DNA of 64,000 nt, from contig JBBBDQ010001273.1 of the NCBI GenBank assembly GCA_037127315.1, forward strand, positions 3,463,501-3,527,500, read 5' to 3'. Under the pieces are notes generated by a model. That model was not told the DNA's origin and searched no databases. It worked only from the letters and a program-made list of their open reading frames with translations. The stretch comes from Ascarosepion bandense (Eukaryota > Mollusca > Cephalopoda > Sepiida > Sepiidae). This document shows positions 1-11,270 of the stretch, in pieces (position 1 is the first letter of the stretch; each line of letters begins with the position of its first letter). A program made the position numbers and the translations under genes.

Positions 1-985
1 TATTTTATTGTTTTTTGCTTTCAATTTTTGCACATCTAAATTTATATTTCTCAACAGTTTTCAATTTTTTTATTATTTGATAATTAGGGTTTTAGTTCTC
101 TTACAATAATAGCACTGATTATTTTTTATTATGTTATAAATAATGACATCATAATTTCCGAGTATTTTTAGGCTTAAATTCCGATTCTTACTTTTCCATC
201 TGCTATTTTTCCACAATTAACAAACTTTTTGATATGTGTGTTTATGCACGGTTCTTTCGTAAGATGTCTTGCTTTCTTCTACTTATGTTTAACTAACGAT
301 AAACTCTCGAAACGCAGTTTTTTTTATCTTTATGTATATTTTTCTCTCTCTCTCTCTCTCTCTTTTCTCTCTTTTTTCTTTTTCTTTTTCCTTGTCCTTT
401 TTTATACATCTATCCTTTCTCCGCACCCCCTCTTGGCTAACGGTTGACACATCTGCATATCCTACACGCATTTCGCTTTTTTCTATTTTTCCTTTTCTCC
501 TTTTCCTCTCCCTCTCTCATTTAATTTTTCTCCTATCGCTTCTTTTTCCTTTTTTCTTTCTTCTTCATTTCCCGTTTTCCTTCTCCCCTTCAGTTCATGT
601 GACACGATTATTTCTAATTTATTTACATACACATATACATTTTTTTTTCACAGACCAAGTTGCACCCAATCCGCTATCCCTCTTAGTCTTCCCCCTCTTT
701 TCCCACCCTCTAAAACAGCGTTTGGACGCCTGCATTCTAACAATCTAACAACTTCCCTCTCTTTTTTTATTTTCCCTCCCACTTTTCTTTATTATTTCTT
801 TACTTTTCCTTTTTTTTTAAAACTAAGTAAGCTTCTGGTGTATGAAATACTTTTGAATTTTTCCATAAAAGGATCGCTGGTGAAGCGAATTTATTTCAAC
901 GAAATGATCATCCGACACATGCAATTTTCAAAGTTTTATTTGGAAAATATATACATATACTTTAATCCGTTAATTTTTTAATAGC
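1..985. other. Pyrimidine-rich non-coding stretch
   Basis: No recognisable gene. About 330-820 is strongly T/C-rich on the plus strand, with a (TC)n run near 342-365. The predicted peptides are Ser/Phe/Leu-rich translations of this simple sequence. I see no conserved protein motif. Confidence 0.7.
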
Positions 986-1005
986 TTATAAAGAATGTAA
1001 TGTAC

Positions 1006-1050
1006 GCTTCAGTGGCTCGGGGTGATATGATTAAAAAAAAAACAAAAAAA
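1006..1050 (+). mobile_element. LINE-A 3' end scrap
   Basis: About 45 bp match the last bases of LINE-A (CTCGGGGTGATATGATT followed by poly(A)), the same 3' end seen at 40020-40046. It is a 5'-truncated insertion or remnant and has no coding content. Confidence 0.6.
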
Positions 1051-1232
1051 CTTAATGTTTATATTCTTACATTATATCTGTTCCAAATACTTTCTTACCT
1101 TAGAAGAAACAAGTTCCCACTGTCTCTAAAAGGCTCCAATAACATGTGTTTCAAAATAGTCGTTGACAAATCAAATCCAGCTCTAACCCGGAGATGGTGT
1201 GGAGGAGCTAGTAGTGCGCCTCCACACCTTCT

Positions 1233-1317
1233 GCAAAACATACACACACACACACACACACCAACTGCAAAGCATACGCACACACACACGCACACACACA
1301 CACATATATATATATTA
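1233..1317. repeat. (CA)n/(TA)n microsatellite
   Basis: Alternating CA runs, interrupted once by a short unique piece, pass into (TA)n. They lie just before the hammerhead motif at 1347. Confidence 0.95.
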
Positions 1318-1346
1318 ATAAATATACGTGTTGTCCTTGATCGATG

Positions 1347-1387
1347 GCACGACCCGGAGTTTCATACGTTATGCAATCATCAGGTGC
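1347..1387 (-). ncRNA. Minimal hammerhead ribozyme motif
   Basis: Read on the minus strand, all hammerhead parts are present in order. Stem I strand GCAC is followed by the invariant CTGATGA (1383-1377), a weak stem II of about three pairs (TGC/GTA around ATAAC), the invariant GAAA (1363-1360), and a short stem III (ACT/GGT, loop CCG). Next comes a GTC cleavage triplet ending at 1351, then GTGC, which pairs with the first GCAC. Compact hammerheads with a tiny stem III are known from Penelope-like retroelements, but no reverse transcriptase of that class is visible next to it. The short stems make a chance match possible, and activity is not shown. Confidence 0.6.
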
Positions 1388-1399
1388 ACATTACAAAGT

Positions 1400-1749
1400 A
1401 ATAGTTTCATAGATTTAAATTTAACTTCACTCGTTATTTATAGGAGTTAATTCTTATAAAGTTATTGTTTTTTAATTCATCAAGAATAAAATTTAAATTG
1501 GCAAAAATTACATGGTGATAAAAATAAAATAAAAAATTTAAATTTAAAATTTAACAAATTATAAAAATGTAGGGAGAGGAAATCAAAGTGGCATAGTTTA
1601 TAATTATCAATGGTAATATTTGGGGAAGAAAAAAGAAAGAAAGTTGCAAACGTATAGTGGAATCTGTATCAATCAGATTTTTAGAATTTAAGTAAGTATT
1701 TTTTCTCTGGTAGTATGTGGACATTAATTCACTTTTTTTAAAAAATTCA

Positions 1750-1820
<71 letters not shown>

Positions 1821-2695
1821 CAGAGAGTGGGGGAGTGCAAGTATTAATCAAAACAAGTTTTATTACATTCATCCAACAGAATTTGTCTGTTTAATTTTTA
1901 ATTTCGTTTTTCCAAATTTTGGATAAGGTATATATTAGTATTAAAATTGTGGATAAACTGTTCAGAATTCATGTTTGTTCCCTTCTTTTAGTCCAAGTAC
2001 TTTTGATGTTAGGCAAAATTGCATTGGCTATATCATGGTATTCAAAGTTGAAAATTTGAAGGTGGTGTTATATGTAACAGTTAAAGGAAACAATAAAATG
2101 TTTATTTTATTTATTTTTTTTTGTTTTTTTGTTTTTGCATTTTAACATTTTATACAAACTTCATTATACCGTCTCCTGTGATGAATGATATTTTATTTAA
2201 TGCGATGTATTTATTTTTATATTATTCTTTTAAATCATTCTTTACATCGGGTGTTTTATAGTAATTTGTTATTATCCACTAATATTTGTCATATGCTGAG
2301 AATCATATTTGTTTCTGATGCCAATGCAACCAAAATATGCACGCAAATTGCACAAGTTAGCCTATGAGAGAGTTTGGTGCCTGTGTGGCTAAGATAAGAA
2401 TTTAATATTGCATTTTGATTAATGATATTAAAGGCACCTTCTTCCAGAGGTCATAAGAATCCTTAAACAACATTATTTTTAAATAGGGTATTTTAAGGTC
2501 CCGAGATATTTGTAAAGATAAGCTGTTTTGAAGTTTTTATAATAAATAATATATGTTTGTGGGGATGGTTAAATAATATGTACCGGCAAATTATATTTCT
2601 AAATGTTATTAAAATTAGGTTACGATAGAATAAGTTAACGGTGTTTATATAACGGTGTTTATATTTTTGCTTATATCAGAGTGATAGATATTTAC
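1400..2695. other. AT-rich non-coding DNA
   Basis: No gene or recognised repeat was seen apart from a (TA)n then (GA)n microsatellite at about 1754-1820. Predicted peptides here are short and of low complexity. Confidence 0.6.
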
Positions 2696-2699
2696 CTCA

Positions 2700-3020
2700 T
2701 CTTTCTACTTATACATGATGTGGCACAAGGTCGAATTTCAGGTAGGAACCCGAGCGGGTCAGGGTAAAAATTGCCCAGCCCCCGCAACCGTCGTTTGCGT
2801 TGGGCTCGGCGACGACCATCGATCTACCTCTCTAGTGCAATGCTGTGTTGCAGCCTTAGGCATCTGTTTCCCGGGATCAGGCATCTTTTAGTATTTGATT
2901 TTTATTTTTCTCAGTTGCCTATCTATACTCGGACAGAGATATAACAAAACCGCACTCTATCCAAAATCAGAGACACAGCTGAAAGAGGATGATTTCTACC
3001 CGGCAGGTGCCAGGCAAGTA
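2700..3020. other. GC-richer segment of unknown origin
   Basis: At 2750-2880 the base composition rises sharply (CCGAGCGGGTCAGGG, then CCCGCAACCGTCG) compared with the AT-rich flanks. It opens with GTGGCACAAGGTC near 2720, a phrase also found in the tandem repeat at 43.4 kb. It is likely part of a dispersed repeat, but I do not recognise the family and see no ORF. Confidence 0.35.
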
Positions 3021-3183
3021 TACAGGGTGATATCATGTTTTACTTTTATAAATTTATAGAAGAAAAATGTTATTTATTCGTCAACGACATAATTAGAGAA
3101 TGTGTTGATAAATGTTTACTTAATGTTGCTTCGTTCTTTGTGAAATAATGTATCCGATGGCGAGGTTATTTTGGAGCGGTTTT

Positions 3184-3490
3184 ATGTGCATTGTGGTCCG
3201 ATGGATAACGGCTCGGAATGAGAAATCGGAGTGTCGAGTTCGAACGCCAGTTGAATTCGTTGCATTCACTTACGCACAAATACCCTCGGGAAAGGTATAA
3301 ATCAACCTATTTTCCTCCAGCTATGGGTTGAATCGCAGGACAGATTATAGTCTATAAACTTGGTTGGCAACCAGTCTACCACAGAAAGAAGTGTCAACTT
3401 ACTGCAGGAAAATTTTCTGCAGAGTCAATTGTTTCTCTTTCGAGACATGATCGTTCAAGCGTGTATCACGTACGGTACTTAACTGACTGA
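3184..3490 (+). mobile_element. SINE-S, full-length tRNA-derived SINE
   Basis: The head is tRNA-like: an A-box-like segment (TGGTCCGATGG) and a B box (GAGTTCGAACGCC) about 45 bp apart. The body contains the family signatures GGTTGGCAACCAGTCTACC and GAGACATGATCG and ends in ACTTAACTGACTGA. These boxes are the internal RNA polymerase III promoter of a SINE. Mobilisation in trans by a LINE is the family rule; the partner is not identified here. A partial second copy follows immediately. Confidence 0.9.
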
Positions 3491-3502
3491 GCTGGAAAAA
3501 AG

Positions 3503-3669
3503 TATTGACAGATTGGGTTTCTTTTGTCTTGGTTGGTAACCATTCTACCGCAGAAAGAAATGGCAACCTCTTGCGGGAAAATTTTCTATCTAATCAGTCA
3601 TATCTTGGAGGCGACATGATCGCTCATGCGTGTATCAGTGTATCACGTATTACACTTAACTGGCTGACT
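3503..3669 (+). mobile_element. SINE-S, 3' half only
   Basis: This repeats the distal half of SINE-S (from ATTGACAGATTGGG through TACCGCAGAAAG to ACTTAACTGGCTGACT) 13 bp after a full copy. The tRNA-like head is missing. It may come from a dimeric transcript or from a partial tandem duplication. Confidence 0.85.
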
Positions 3670-4460
3670 TTATAAAAAAACCGCAATAAAATAATTTCTT
3701 CTTAAGCTATAGCTATATTTCTTTTTTATTTGCTAGGCAATTAAATTTTGTAGTTTAGGAAATAGTTTAGTGTCTGCTTGTTTATATATATATATAAAAA
3801 AGAGATAAAATATGGTTGTTGGCGTCAACTCAAACGATGCGGTAAGGTATTTTATTATAAACATTAAGTCCAGAAATAAATTGTATTTACGCAGTTATTC
3901 TCGAGTGTGTCTTTAATTTTTATTTATTTCCTTCAGACATTTTGCTAGTAGAAAGATATTATCAGAATAACTAACGAATATTGAGGGAGGGCATGACGGA
4001 ATTATTGAAGCCTGTTTTCTTCATATGTCGTGTAGAAATTAGAGTAGGTCCGAAAGACGAACCTATCGATACGCCATCAGTCTGTACCTAAATATTATCG
4101 TAGTTGTCATGAAAAAGAATCTTCTTATTTTATGCGCCGTGACACTTTAGGATTGACTGATGATGGCCCTCTACCTCTTTCTGCCCTTTATTGCTCTCTG
4201 TTGTGGATCTTCGTCGCCAATTTGTTGTGACAAATCTTAACGTAAATCGTGGCTAATTTGTGGTGGAGTTATTGTGGTGAAACTTATAGTGACCGGTTTG
4301 TGTCGGAAGTAAGACACGGAATACAAGAGGTAGGTTCCAAACAGTGTATTAGAATAACAAGAACACATGTACAAAGTAAGTGATAGTAATAAGTAATAGA
4401 AATAAGTAAGTCCGAACGGTACAGTTACGCTGCGTATTGCCTGAATCGTAGCTGGCTTTA
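3670..4460. other. Unassigned non-coding stretch
   Basis: No ORF or family match was recognised. It contains a short (TA)n run near 3786 and base composition less AT-biased than its left flank. Confidence 0.5.
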
Positions 4461-4468
4461 ACTTCGCA

Positions 4469-5180
4469 CTAGCTGTCGTAAACTGCGTCTCTAGCTGCTG
4501 TTAATTGCTTACCGGAAGTCACGCAGGTAATTATATATAGTAATAGGAAGAATCCGTTTCTCGTAGAAGGGCACCATAACACTCTCAATACATGTTGTCT
4601 TGTTATTTCTTTCAAACCCTGCTCTGCCATACATTTGTTTAAGCCCATCAAGTATATCACGCGCTGTTTACCTCTGTCTCACTTTCACTCTTTGCGCCCT
4701 GTGAGTGTCAGATTCTTAAAGACCTCTTTCCTCATTACGTGATCCAGAAACGTCAACTATATCTTCCTGATGTTGAGTATAAGTTTCTTTTTCGTTTCCA
4801 TTATCTACAAAACCTCATCGGTGCTATTTGTTCGGTCCATGGTATTTTCAACATCCTTCTGTAAATCCACATTTCTGCTGCTTCGGTTCTTTCCTGCATC
4901 TTTAAGGAGATTATCCAGCATTCGCTACCATATAGGATGACAGACATCATATAACAATCCAGTACTCTTGTTTCCAACAAAATATTCCTCTCTCTCAATA
5001 CTCTATTCAGCTTTTGTAGGTCCTGAGCATGACGATAAACTACATCCGGCAGCAAGTCATCTGATTGAGAGGTCGTGAGGAGCATGAAGACGCCTCTTAA
5101 TTGCTGCTGCTGTTCTCAGGTCCACCCTGCCTCGGAGTGGTAGCACCTATTAAGGTCCCAGCTATGGGCAAATAGTTAAC
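4469..5180 (-). mobile_element. RTE-like LINE fragment (RT C-terminal part)
   Basis: On the minus strand, conceptual peptides contain LILYGSECW-like and EMWIYRRMLKIPWTEQ sequence (4801-5085), then MGLNKCMAEQGL and a TRQHVLR-type tail (4469-4660). These are hallmarks of the RT thumb and C-terminal region of RTE-type non-LTR elements. Stops and frameshifts break the reading frame, so it is dead. Its distal part (5020-5180) is also found in inverted orientation at 55828-55985. Confidence 0.8.
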
Positions 5181-5720
5181 CTCCAAACAGGGGTCAAAAC
5201 ACTATGAAAGTATAAAAATAGACTTTTATAGAAAAATATACATTTTTGAAGGAAAATTATTACCATAACACATACATTATTTAAGAAAAAGTTATTACCA
5301 TAACACATTTTTGAAGGAAAAAAAATATTCTCAGCAAAACATTTTCGATACAAAACTAGCACACATTTTCAGTTTTCTAAAATTAAAAAATAAAAACAAA
5401 AATTTTCATTAAATCTGACTAAATCAACCTTCTCACTATAACCGAACATTAAAAAAATACATTAAAACCCCATCTTTTTGGCATTAAATAATCCACAGAG
5501 CTTGATATGTCATAAAACAAAATTTTGTAATACGTCTCTGGCCATCCCAGTACGTCTTCGGATACGTCTTTAGAGTTTTGGTTAAATGATAAAGAGAGGA
5601 AAGAATTTTGAAATATTGCAAGAAGATTTTTTTGTTTGTGTTACGTTCCCATATATGTAGCTGGATTATTATTCATCTGCAATTTTGTAGAGATTGAATA
5701 CAACTTCCGCGTTATTTGCT
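5181..5720. other. AT-rich non-coding DNA
   Basis: No gene recognised. A short internal repeat (TTATTACCATAACACA, twice, near 5257 and 5292) is visible. Confidence 0.55.
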
Positions 5721-5721
5721 A

Positions 5722-6024
5722 TCAGTCAGTTACTTGCCATACGTGATAAAAGCTCGGACAATGAAGTCACGAAAGATACATGACTGTGGATAGAAGATTT
5801 TCCCTCAGTAGGTTGCCATTATATGCGGTAGACTGGTTGCCAACCAAGGCTATATAACCCAGTCTGTCCTGTTATTTAACTCATAGCTGTAGAAAAGAAA
5901 CAGATTAATACTACTCCCAAGGTTATTTCTGCGTAAGTATATGCAATGAATTCAACTGGAATTCGAACTCTGCACTCCGATTTCTCATTTCGAGTCGATA
6001 ACCACTGCACCACAACGCATATCC
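5722..6024 (-). mobile_element. SINE-S, inverted copy
   Basis: This is the reverse complement of SINE-S: TCAGTCAGTTACTTGCCATA at its left end (element 3' end), the conserved GGTAGACTGGTTGCCAACC in the middle, and the B box (GGAATTCGAACTC) near 5960. It is full length but moderately diverged. Confidence 0.9.
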
Positions 6025-6866
6025 AAAGGAACTGTAATTTTGTTTATTTTTCTTTTGCATAGGCTGGAGAGATTTTGTTTAGATATTTTGAAAGTTAATT
6101 TTCTTGAAGATATAGTCATTTTTCTGTTGTATTCATGCTTGATGTAAATTAACGAAATGTTGGATTTATCTCTTTTCTCAATTAAAATTTTTTGTTGTTT
6201 TGAAGTTCACTGTAGACTTAAATTATTACATTTGTGAGTAGTGGTCGGGTTTTTATGATTTTGCGTTGATTTAATTTCGTAAGCCAAGGTGATTTGTAAT
6301 GAGTTTGTCACCATTGATTTTAATGTTTTAATTTTTATTTATTTATTTTATTTTATTTCATTTTTTTTTTTTTTTGTGGGGGACTATTTAATACAAAATT
6401 TCAAGCACATCCTCCTTATATTAATGCAGAAAGTGAAGATGAGGGGGACAGTTTCCACCCAGGTTGTAACGCTACGTGTTCTCTTCAGAATCGTAATTGA
6501 AATAAGGTATATTTAGGCATCAATCTAATTTTCCTTATATTATTACTGGAAGTGAAAATGAGATGGCATTTAGGTTGTAGGTTGTAACGCATCTTGTTCT
6601 TTGCAGAATCGTAATTGAAATAAAATATATTTAAACATCAAATATTCATCTAAACCTTGTGTTATTTAACTGAACCCAAGAAAATAGCAACTGGATCTTG
6701 TATAATTCACTGGTACAATTCACTTAACGGTCCCTACAAATATCTGCGGGTTATCATGACAAACACACAAAGGTTATTATTTACGATAAAACGTTCAAAA
6801 CATAACCTCATAATTAACAAATACATAGATTCGGATTATAACATTTTGGAGCCCTTAAGCTAATAT
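6025..6866. other. AT-rich stretch with a local duplication
   Basis: No gene. A segment of about 110 bp is duplicated head to tail at about 6412-6520 and 6530-6650. Both copies contain GTTGTAACGC and CAGAATCGTAATTGAAATAA. Confidence 0.65.
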
Positions 6867-7090
6867 ATGTGCGTTGTGGTGCAATGAAATAAAAAATCGG
6901 TGAGCCGAGTTCGAATTCAAGTCGAATTCGTTTAATTCGCACGAATACCTTTAGGAAAGATTTAATCTGTCTCTTCTTGCTCTACTTATGGGTTAAATAT
7001 TAGGACAAACTGGGTTCTATAGGTAACCAGTCTACCGCAGAAAGTAATGGCAATCTATTGCGGGAATATCTTCTTCCCAGTTCGTCATGC
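6867..7090 (+). mobile_element. SINE-S, 3'-truncated
   Basis: It starts with the family head (ATGTGCGTTGTGGTGCAATG) and carries the B box GAGTTCGAATTC. The central body runs to TTGCGGGAATATCTTC, and the copy stops before the ACTGACTGA terminus. Confidence 0.9.
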
Positions 7091-8079
7091 GTTAAAGGGT
7101 GGCTCCTCAGGCGGATCCGCTCTTTAACTCGCTCGCACCTGTCTTGAATATTTTTTTACTCGTGATATATTTTAACGACATTTACTTAGTTCGAAGTAAA
7201 TTGATTACAAATTCTTTAAATAAACTAGAAAAGTTATCTTATGTGTATCAATAACATTCTTTAATTCCACGATTTTGCTTCAAACTGCAAACCAAGTTAG
7301 CACATATTTCAACACAACCGTAGATTACAAAAAAACAGATGTTTCCAACCATCTTTATAATACTGAATCAATCAAACTAAATGTTTGTTTTTGTCAGAAA
7401 ATCACTACTTAAACATTTAAAAAATTTAAACTTTCTGAACTAAAATCTAACATGTTATCTACTTGAAACACAAATGACACAAACTAAAATATTCCTCACT
7501 ATGCTTAGTTTCCTGTAACTTTGTTAAGTAACAGTAATATATTTTTTAAATAGCAAAAAAACATTGAAGATGTTGCAGGAATTTATGCTGTAAACGATAG
7601 AAATTAATCAAACAGTCTTTATTAAACTTTTGGTCAAACACCAGTGATGAAAGTTACACGTTTAAAAGCACGCCAAAGAGAATAAGATACATATAGGAAA
7701 CATCGGGCGCTCACTGACTGAAGAGGTGGCATTATTGTCTTTAGCAATTTGTAAAATATTACTCTTAAAACAATTTTTCAGAAAAATACGCTTCTGAAAT
7801 CCTCTTCTTTTTCTAATATTGATGGGGTTTTCCTTCCTAACTTTTTTTAGTAGTGAGGAAAGTGAACATCTTGATTTTATCATTATTTTCCTTCTAGATA
7901 TTTATACTACCAATTTTATTATTTTTCTGCTGCTGAAAGTGCAGAGACCCTGTTTGTAATTCGGTACGCCAGTATAAGATCTAATGAAGGGTTTTCTTTA
8001 AAACAAACTGAGTCCATTTGCTTGGGACCATTTTTAACTATTGATCAATCATTAAATATTGATAGTGCTATTTTCTTTT
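7091..8079. other. AT-rich non-coding DNA
   Basis: No gene or repeat recognised with confidence. A short minus-strand peptide (7662-7883) has no motif I know. Confidence 0.5.
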
Positions 8080-8350
8080 ATAATCATTTTACCACAAGCA
8101 AGGAAGAAATGTCACTTCTATTAGGGGGTTACAGTGAGAGAAGAGAAAAGTTACAGGGGATGTCGAAGAAAAGATAAAAAAAATGCCAATTGACGTTGAT
8201 TTTAAACTTTTGAAGATTTTAGCTATCAGAGAAGCAAGCAAGTGGAAGTGAGTTCTACAAATGGGAAGTGCGAAGAAAAAATTGTTAGAGTAGAAGTGGC
8301 GGTTACACTTAACTATTTCAGCGGTAAAATTCAGTATAAGCTTAGATATC
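8080..8350 (-). mobile_element. LINE-A 3' end fragment
   Basis: Reverse-strand similarity to the LINE-A 3' region: the terminal bases AATCATTTTACC, a degraded GCAAGG and AGGGGGTTACAGTGAG block (3' UTR), then the RT C-terminus with the phrase TAGCTATCAGAGAAGCAAG. In the better copy this encodes FPDSYNLQ. The copy is 5' truncated. Confidence 0.8.
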
Positions 8351-9190
8351 AATAGAAAGATTGCCTTGCACCAACCTCACAAGTAGGAAGGGTTTACTTT
8401 CTTTCAAAATTTGCATCCGAAAATGGATGGGCACAAAGTTATCACAAGCACGAATCTTGAATATGTTTTAAAAAATGTAAAGAATAAACGCAATGTAATT
8501 GTTAAATCCAGTAATACCACCCTTTTTCGATTTACTTACTTTCTTTTAGTATTTACCAAATATAGAACGGGGAAAATGTCGACATGAAGAGAAATACAAA
8601 AATTGCTCTCCGCCATTTAGGTAGGGAGTGTGAGATTTATCGAAGATAAATGCTGGGGGTAATGATCAGATAACATACATAGGAATGACCCTGCAAAATT
8701 AACGTCCCAACCAAGTCATTTGGGTTCAATTTCGCACGAAATCTCTTGAAAAAAGTCACGAATTCGTGTCAACTCTCACACATCAGCTAGAAGTTAAACA
8801 ACTGGGTAGAATAGGCTCTCTAGTCATGACTGACACCCAGTCTAAGAGAATGAAAACTCTGCAATCCAAACCCCGGAGAAAACAATAGGTAATCATCCCA
8901 CTTTCTCAAGAATGCATGTCAATGCACGGATAATAAAGAAAAAGCACCTCACGAAAAACGTTTGAGATAAAATTGGAACGAGAACAGAAGTGATACATCA
9001 AATGAACTCATCATAAAAAATGAGACAACAGAATTGCTAAACTCTAAACATTTTAAATACCTCTCTGAAATTTAGTATAAGAGAAATTGAACATAAAATA
9101 GCCTGCACTAGTTTTTTTTTTGTAACATCCGAGTATATTAAATAACCAAAATAGTAACCTCCAGCCGAGCCATTTATTGTGTCTTGTCAA
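8351..9190. other. AT-rich non-coding DNA
   Basis: Nothing recognised with confidence. Confidence 0.5.
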
Positions 9191-9191
9191 A

Positions 9192-9322
9192 CTAACATTC
9201 TCAGCTGACATAAAATGGAATGATTATATTGAATCAATTGCTAGGTGTGCGACTAAAAAGTTTGTTTACTATGTCTTACTAGACAAATTTTCTCTCCAGA
9301 ATATAACTTACATATTTATAGG
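9192..9322 (+). mobile_element. LINE-A RT fragment
   Basis: The plus-strand conceptual translation gives SADIKWNDYIESIA and then a decayed FSLQNITYIFI. It matches LINE-A RT residues SADLKWNDYIESIA through ETILHIY of the 56.9-58.0 kb copy. It is out of register with its neighbours and is a fossil. Confidence 0.75.
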
Positions 9323-9414
9323 TCTACTACGCAGATAATGCAATGCTAATAGTTGACTCAGCGAGGAAACTGCAAGACCTTTTACAGAAGGGAGGTGAAG
9401 AAAGCTGAAAGAAA
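9323..9414 (+). mobile_element. RTE-like RT palm fragment
   Basis: The conceptual peptide YYADNAMLIVDSARKLQDLLQKGGEES resembles motif C and following residues of RTE-type reverse transcriptases. The second catalytic Asp of YADD is replaced by Asn, so this scrap cannot be catalytic. It is joined directly to LINE-A fragments on both sides. Confidence 0.65.
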
Positions 9415-9426
9415 GGACTACTGCAT

Positions 9427-9522
9427 TTAAACTTTTGAAGATTTTAGCTATCAGAGAAGCAAGCAAGTGGAAGTGAGTTCTACAAATGGGAAGTGCGAAG
9501 AAAAAAATTGTTTGAGTAGAAG
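9427..9522 (-). mobile_element. LINE-A fragment, near-identical duplicate of 8209-8300
   Basis: About 95 bp are almost identical to the fragment 1.2 kb upstream (shared phrase TAGCTATCAGAGAAGCAAG, then CTACAAATGGGAAGTGCG). LINE-A copies elsewhere in the window are much more diverged from each other. Confidence 0.8.
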
Positions 9523-9904
9523 TTTTCGGATTTTGGAATTTCGAATGAAGGATACTGAACCTGTACTATATAATCCAGTATTTGCTCTTGCATAGTTGAG
9601 TTATCGGTGATTAAACAGACTCCAACCAGGTTTTTTCTATCTAATAGGGTCTCTAGATACTTAGCAAGATTAAAAAAAACTGTCAAAGGAAGTACAAACT
9701 GAACATTTTTATTGGCTTAATGGCATCATAGCACAGGGGTAAAGCAAACTCACTGTTGTAGAAGGAGCTACATACTTAGGTATGCAACCAGTGCAGGGAT
9801 GAATTTGCAGACTGAAGTCAATGGCCAGGGTGAAAGATTCCCCAGATGGAATCATCCGCCATACGTTCTGGACCAATGAAAACCTTCAATATAGAGAACA
9901 ACAG
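9523..9904. other. Possible LINE debris
   Basis: Short conceptual peptides (VEGATYLGMQP at about 9755-9790, plus strand) vaguely resemble the end of an RTE RT domain, but the assignment is weak. Confidence 0.3.
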
Positions 9905-10875
9905 CTAGAGGTAAAAGATGGGCTCCGTTTGGTTTCTTCTTCTTCTATGTGCCGTGTTCATTTAAGACGTAGGGGATTAGGGTCTTCCACATCTCCCTAT
10001 CTTTAGTAGTTCTTAACAAACTTTGTCACTCCCAAACCCCGCTCTGCCATCCACTTTCTCAGGCCTTACAAATATATTATCCGCTGCTTTCCCCTGTTTC
10101 TCTTTTCCACTATCTGACCTGTGAGTATCAGATTCTCTACCTTCCTTCCTTCTTCATCAGATGTCCCAAGAACTTATTGTCTTTTCCTGATACTCAGTAT
10201 GAATTTCCTTTTCGTTCCCATCTTCTCTAAAACTTCATCATTGCTCACATGCTCGATCCATGATATCTGCAGCATCCTTCTGCAGAACCACATTTCAGTT
10301 GCTTCAAGGTTTTCCTGTCTCTAAATATTCTACTCAGCTTCTTGAATGCATCCTTGGCCCTCTCAATTTGACGTTGGATCTCAGTGTCGCACTTACCGTC
10401 TTCTGTTAGAACACTAACCAGGTATTTAAATTTCTATACCTACTTGATTTTAGTATCCCCCACTTGTAGTTGGCATTTTAGTCTCCTCTTTTTATTGATG
10501 ACCATACATTCAGTTTTCTTGTAGTTTATATGTAGTTCTTTCTTTTCGCTTTCTTCCGCAGCCTTCTGTATTGTTGTCTCCTTTCCATTTCTGCTAGCAG
10601 TCCAGTATCATCTTCGTATTTATATATTGTTCAGATCGTGTCCGCTAGTGACAAATCCTGGCATGACATCTAGAGGTCTTTGAATTGCCTCGCTGTACAA
10701 GTTGAATTGATCTGGTGAGAAGACACATCCTTTTCTTACACCACTTTCTATTTTTGTATATCTCTTAAACTCTTTTCCTGTCCGTATGCAGGCGGTTTGC
10801 TACCAGTACAGGTTCTTGATTACTCTAATGTCTTTCCCGAATATATCGAGCTTGCCGAGCATCTCTATCAAATTC
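9905..10875 (-). mobile_element. RTE-like LINE, 5'-truncated
   Basis: Minus-strand translation across frameshifts gives, in order: GKLDIFGKDIRVIKNLYW, GVRKGCVFSPDQFNLYSEAI (RT motif B region), INYKKTECMVINKKR, then RLKCQLQVGDTKI and EMWFCRRML-like sequence, and finally a YVLNEHGT tail. The 3' end runs into a GAA-rich tail (about 9940, seen as CTTCTTCTTC on the plus strand). Several stops show that it is inactive. It is the longest RTE copy in the window. Confidence 0.8.
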
Positions 10876-10891
10876 TACGCATGAATAAAAT

Positions 10892-10965
10892 ACCGCTTCC
10901 CCTAAGTTAAGCAACGTCGAGCCTGGTCAATACCTAGTAACCGCTTGGAATACAAGGTACTAGAA
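10892..10965 (+). pseudogene. 5S rRNA-derived fragment
   Basis: The sequence follows the 3' two-thirds of animal 5S rRNA: AAGTTAAGCAACGTCGAGCC (box A and intermediate element region), TGGTCAATACCTAG, ACCGCTTGGAATACAAGGT. The box C core is damaged by a short deletion (GGATGGGTG is missing), and the 5' third is absent. It is not a functional 5S gene. It could be a pseudogene or the head of a 5S-derived (SINE3-type) retroposon, because a repeated body follows. Confidence 0.7.
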
Positions 10966-11270
10966 GAACGGATGTGCGGGTGGTGTAACAGATAATGGTC
11001 CGGAGTTGTTAATCGATAAATTAGGTAATAATGGCACCGGTAAAAATGGCCCAAATGGCAAAATAGGAAAAACTAATAGCCGTTGATCTTTTAATCTGTT
11101 TTGTACACATGTCTCCTGATCTGGGTTATGACCTCAAACAACATCCGACAATGGAGGCTCGACTAGGGGACAGAATTATGGTACGCCGAACCATTTTTAC
11201 CTACGGGTGATCCCTGGTTAGGATCTAACACCTGTTTGCCCCCGGCCAGGGTTACAATATTGTTTTTTTT
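10966..11270 (+). repeat. Repeat body following the 5S-like head
   Basis: Part of this segment (TTGTTAATCGATAAATTAGG, GGCACCGGTAAAAATGGCCC, then GTTGATC and ACATGTCTCCT) recurs at 13285-13405, so it belongs to a dispersed repeat. A GC-rich block (CCCCCGGCCAGGGTTAC) closes it. No ORF. Confidence 0.55.

Noticed and set aside
4156..4200. CTGATGA as a hammerhead core
   Set aside because: No GAAA box or pairing stems follow at workable spacing.
10892..10965. Functional 5S rRNA gene
   Set aside because: The 5' third is missing and box C carries a deletion.
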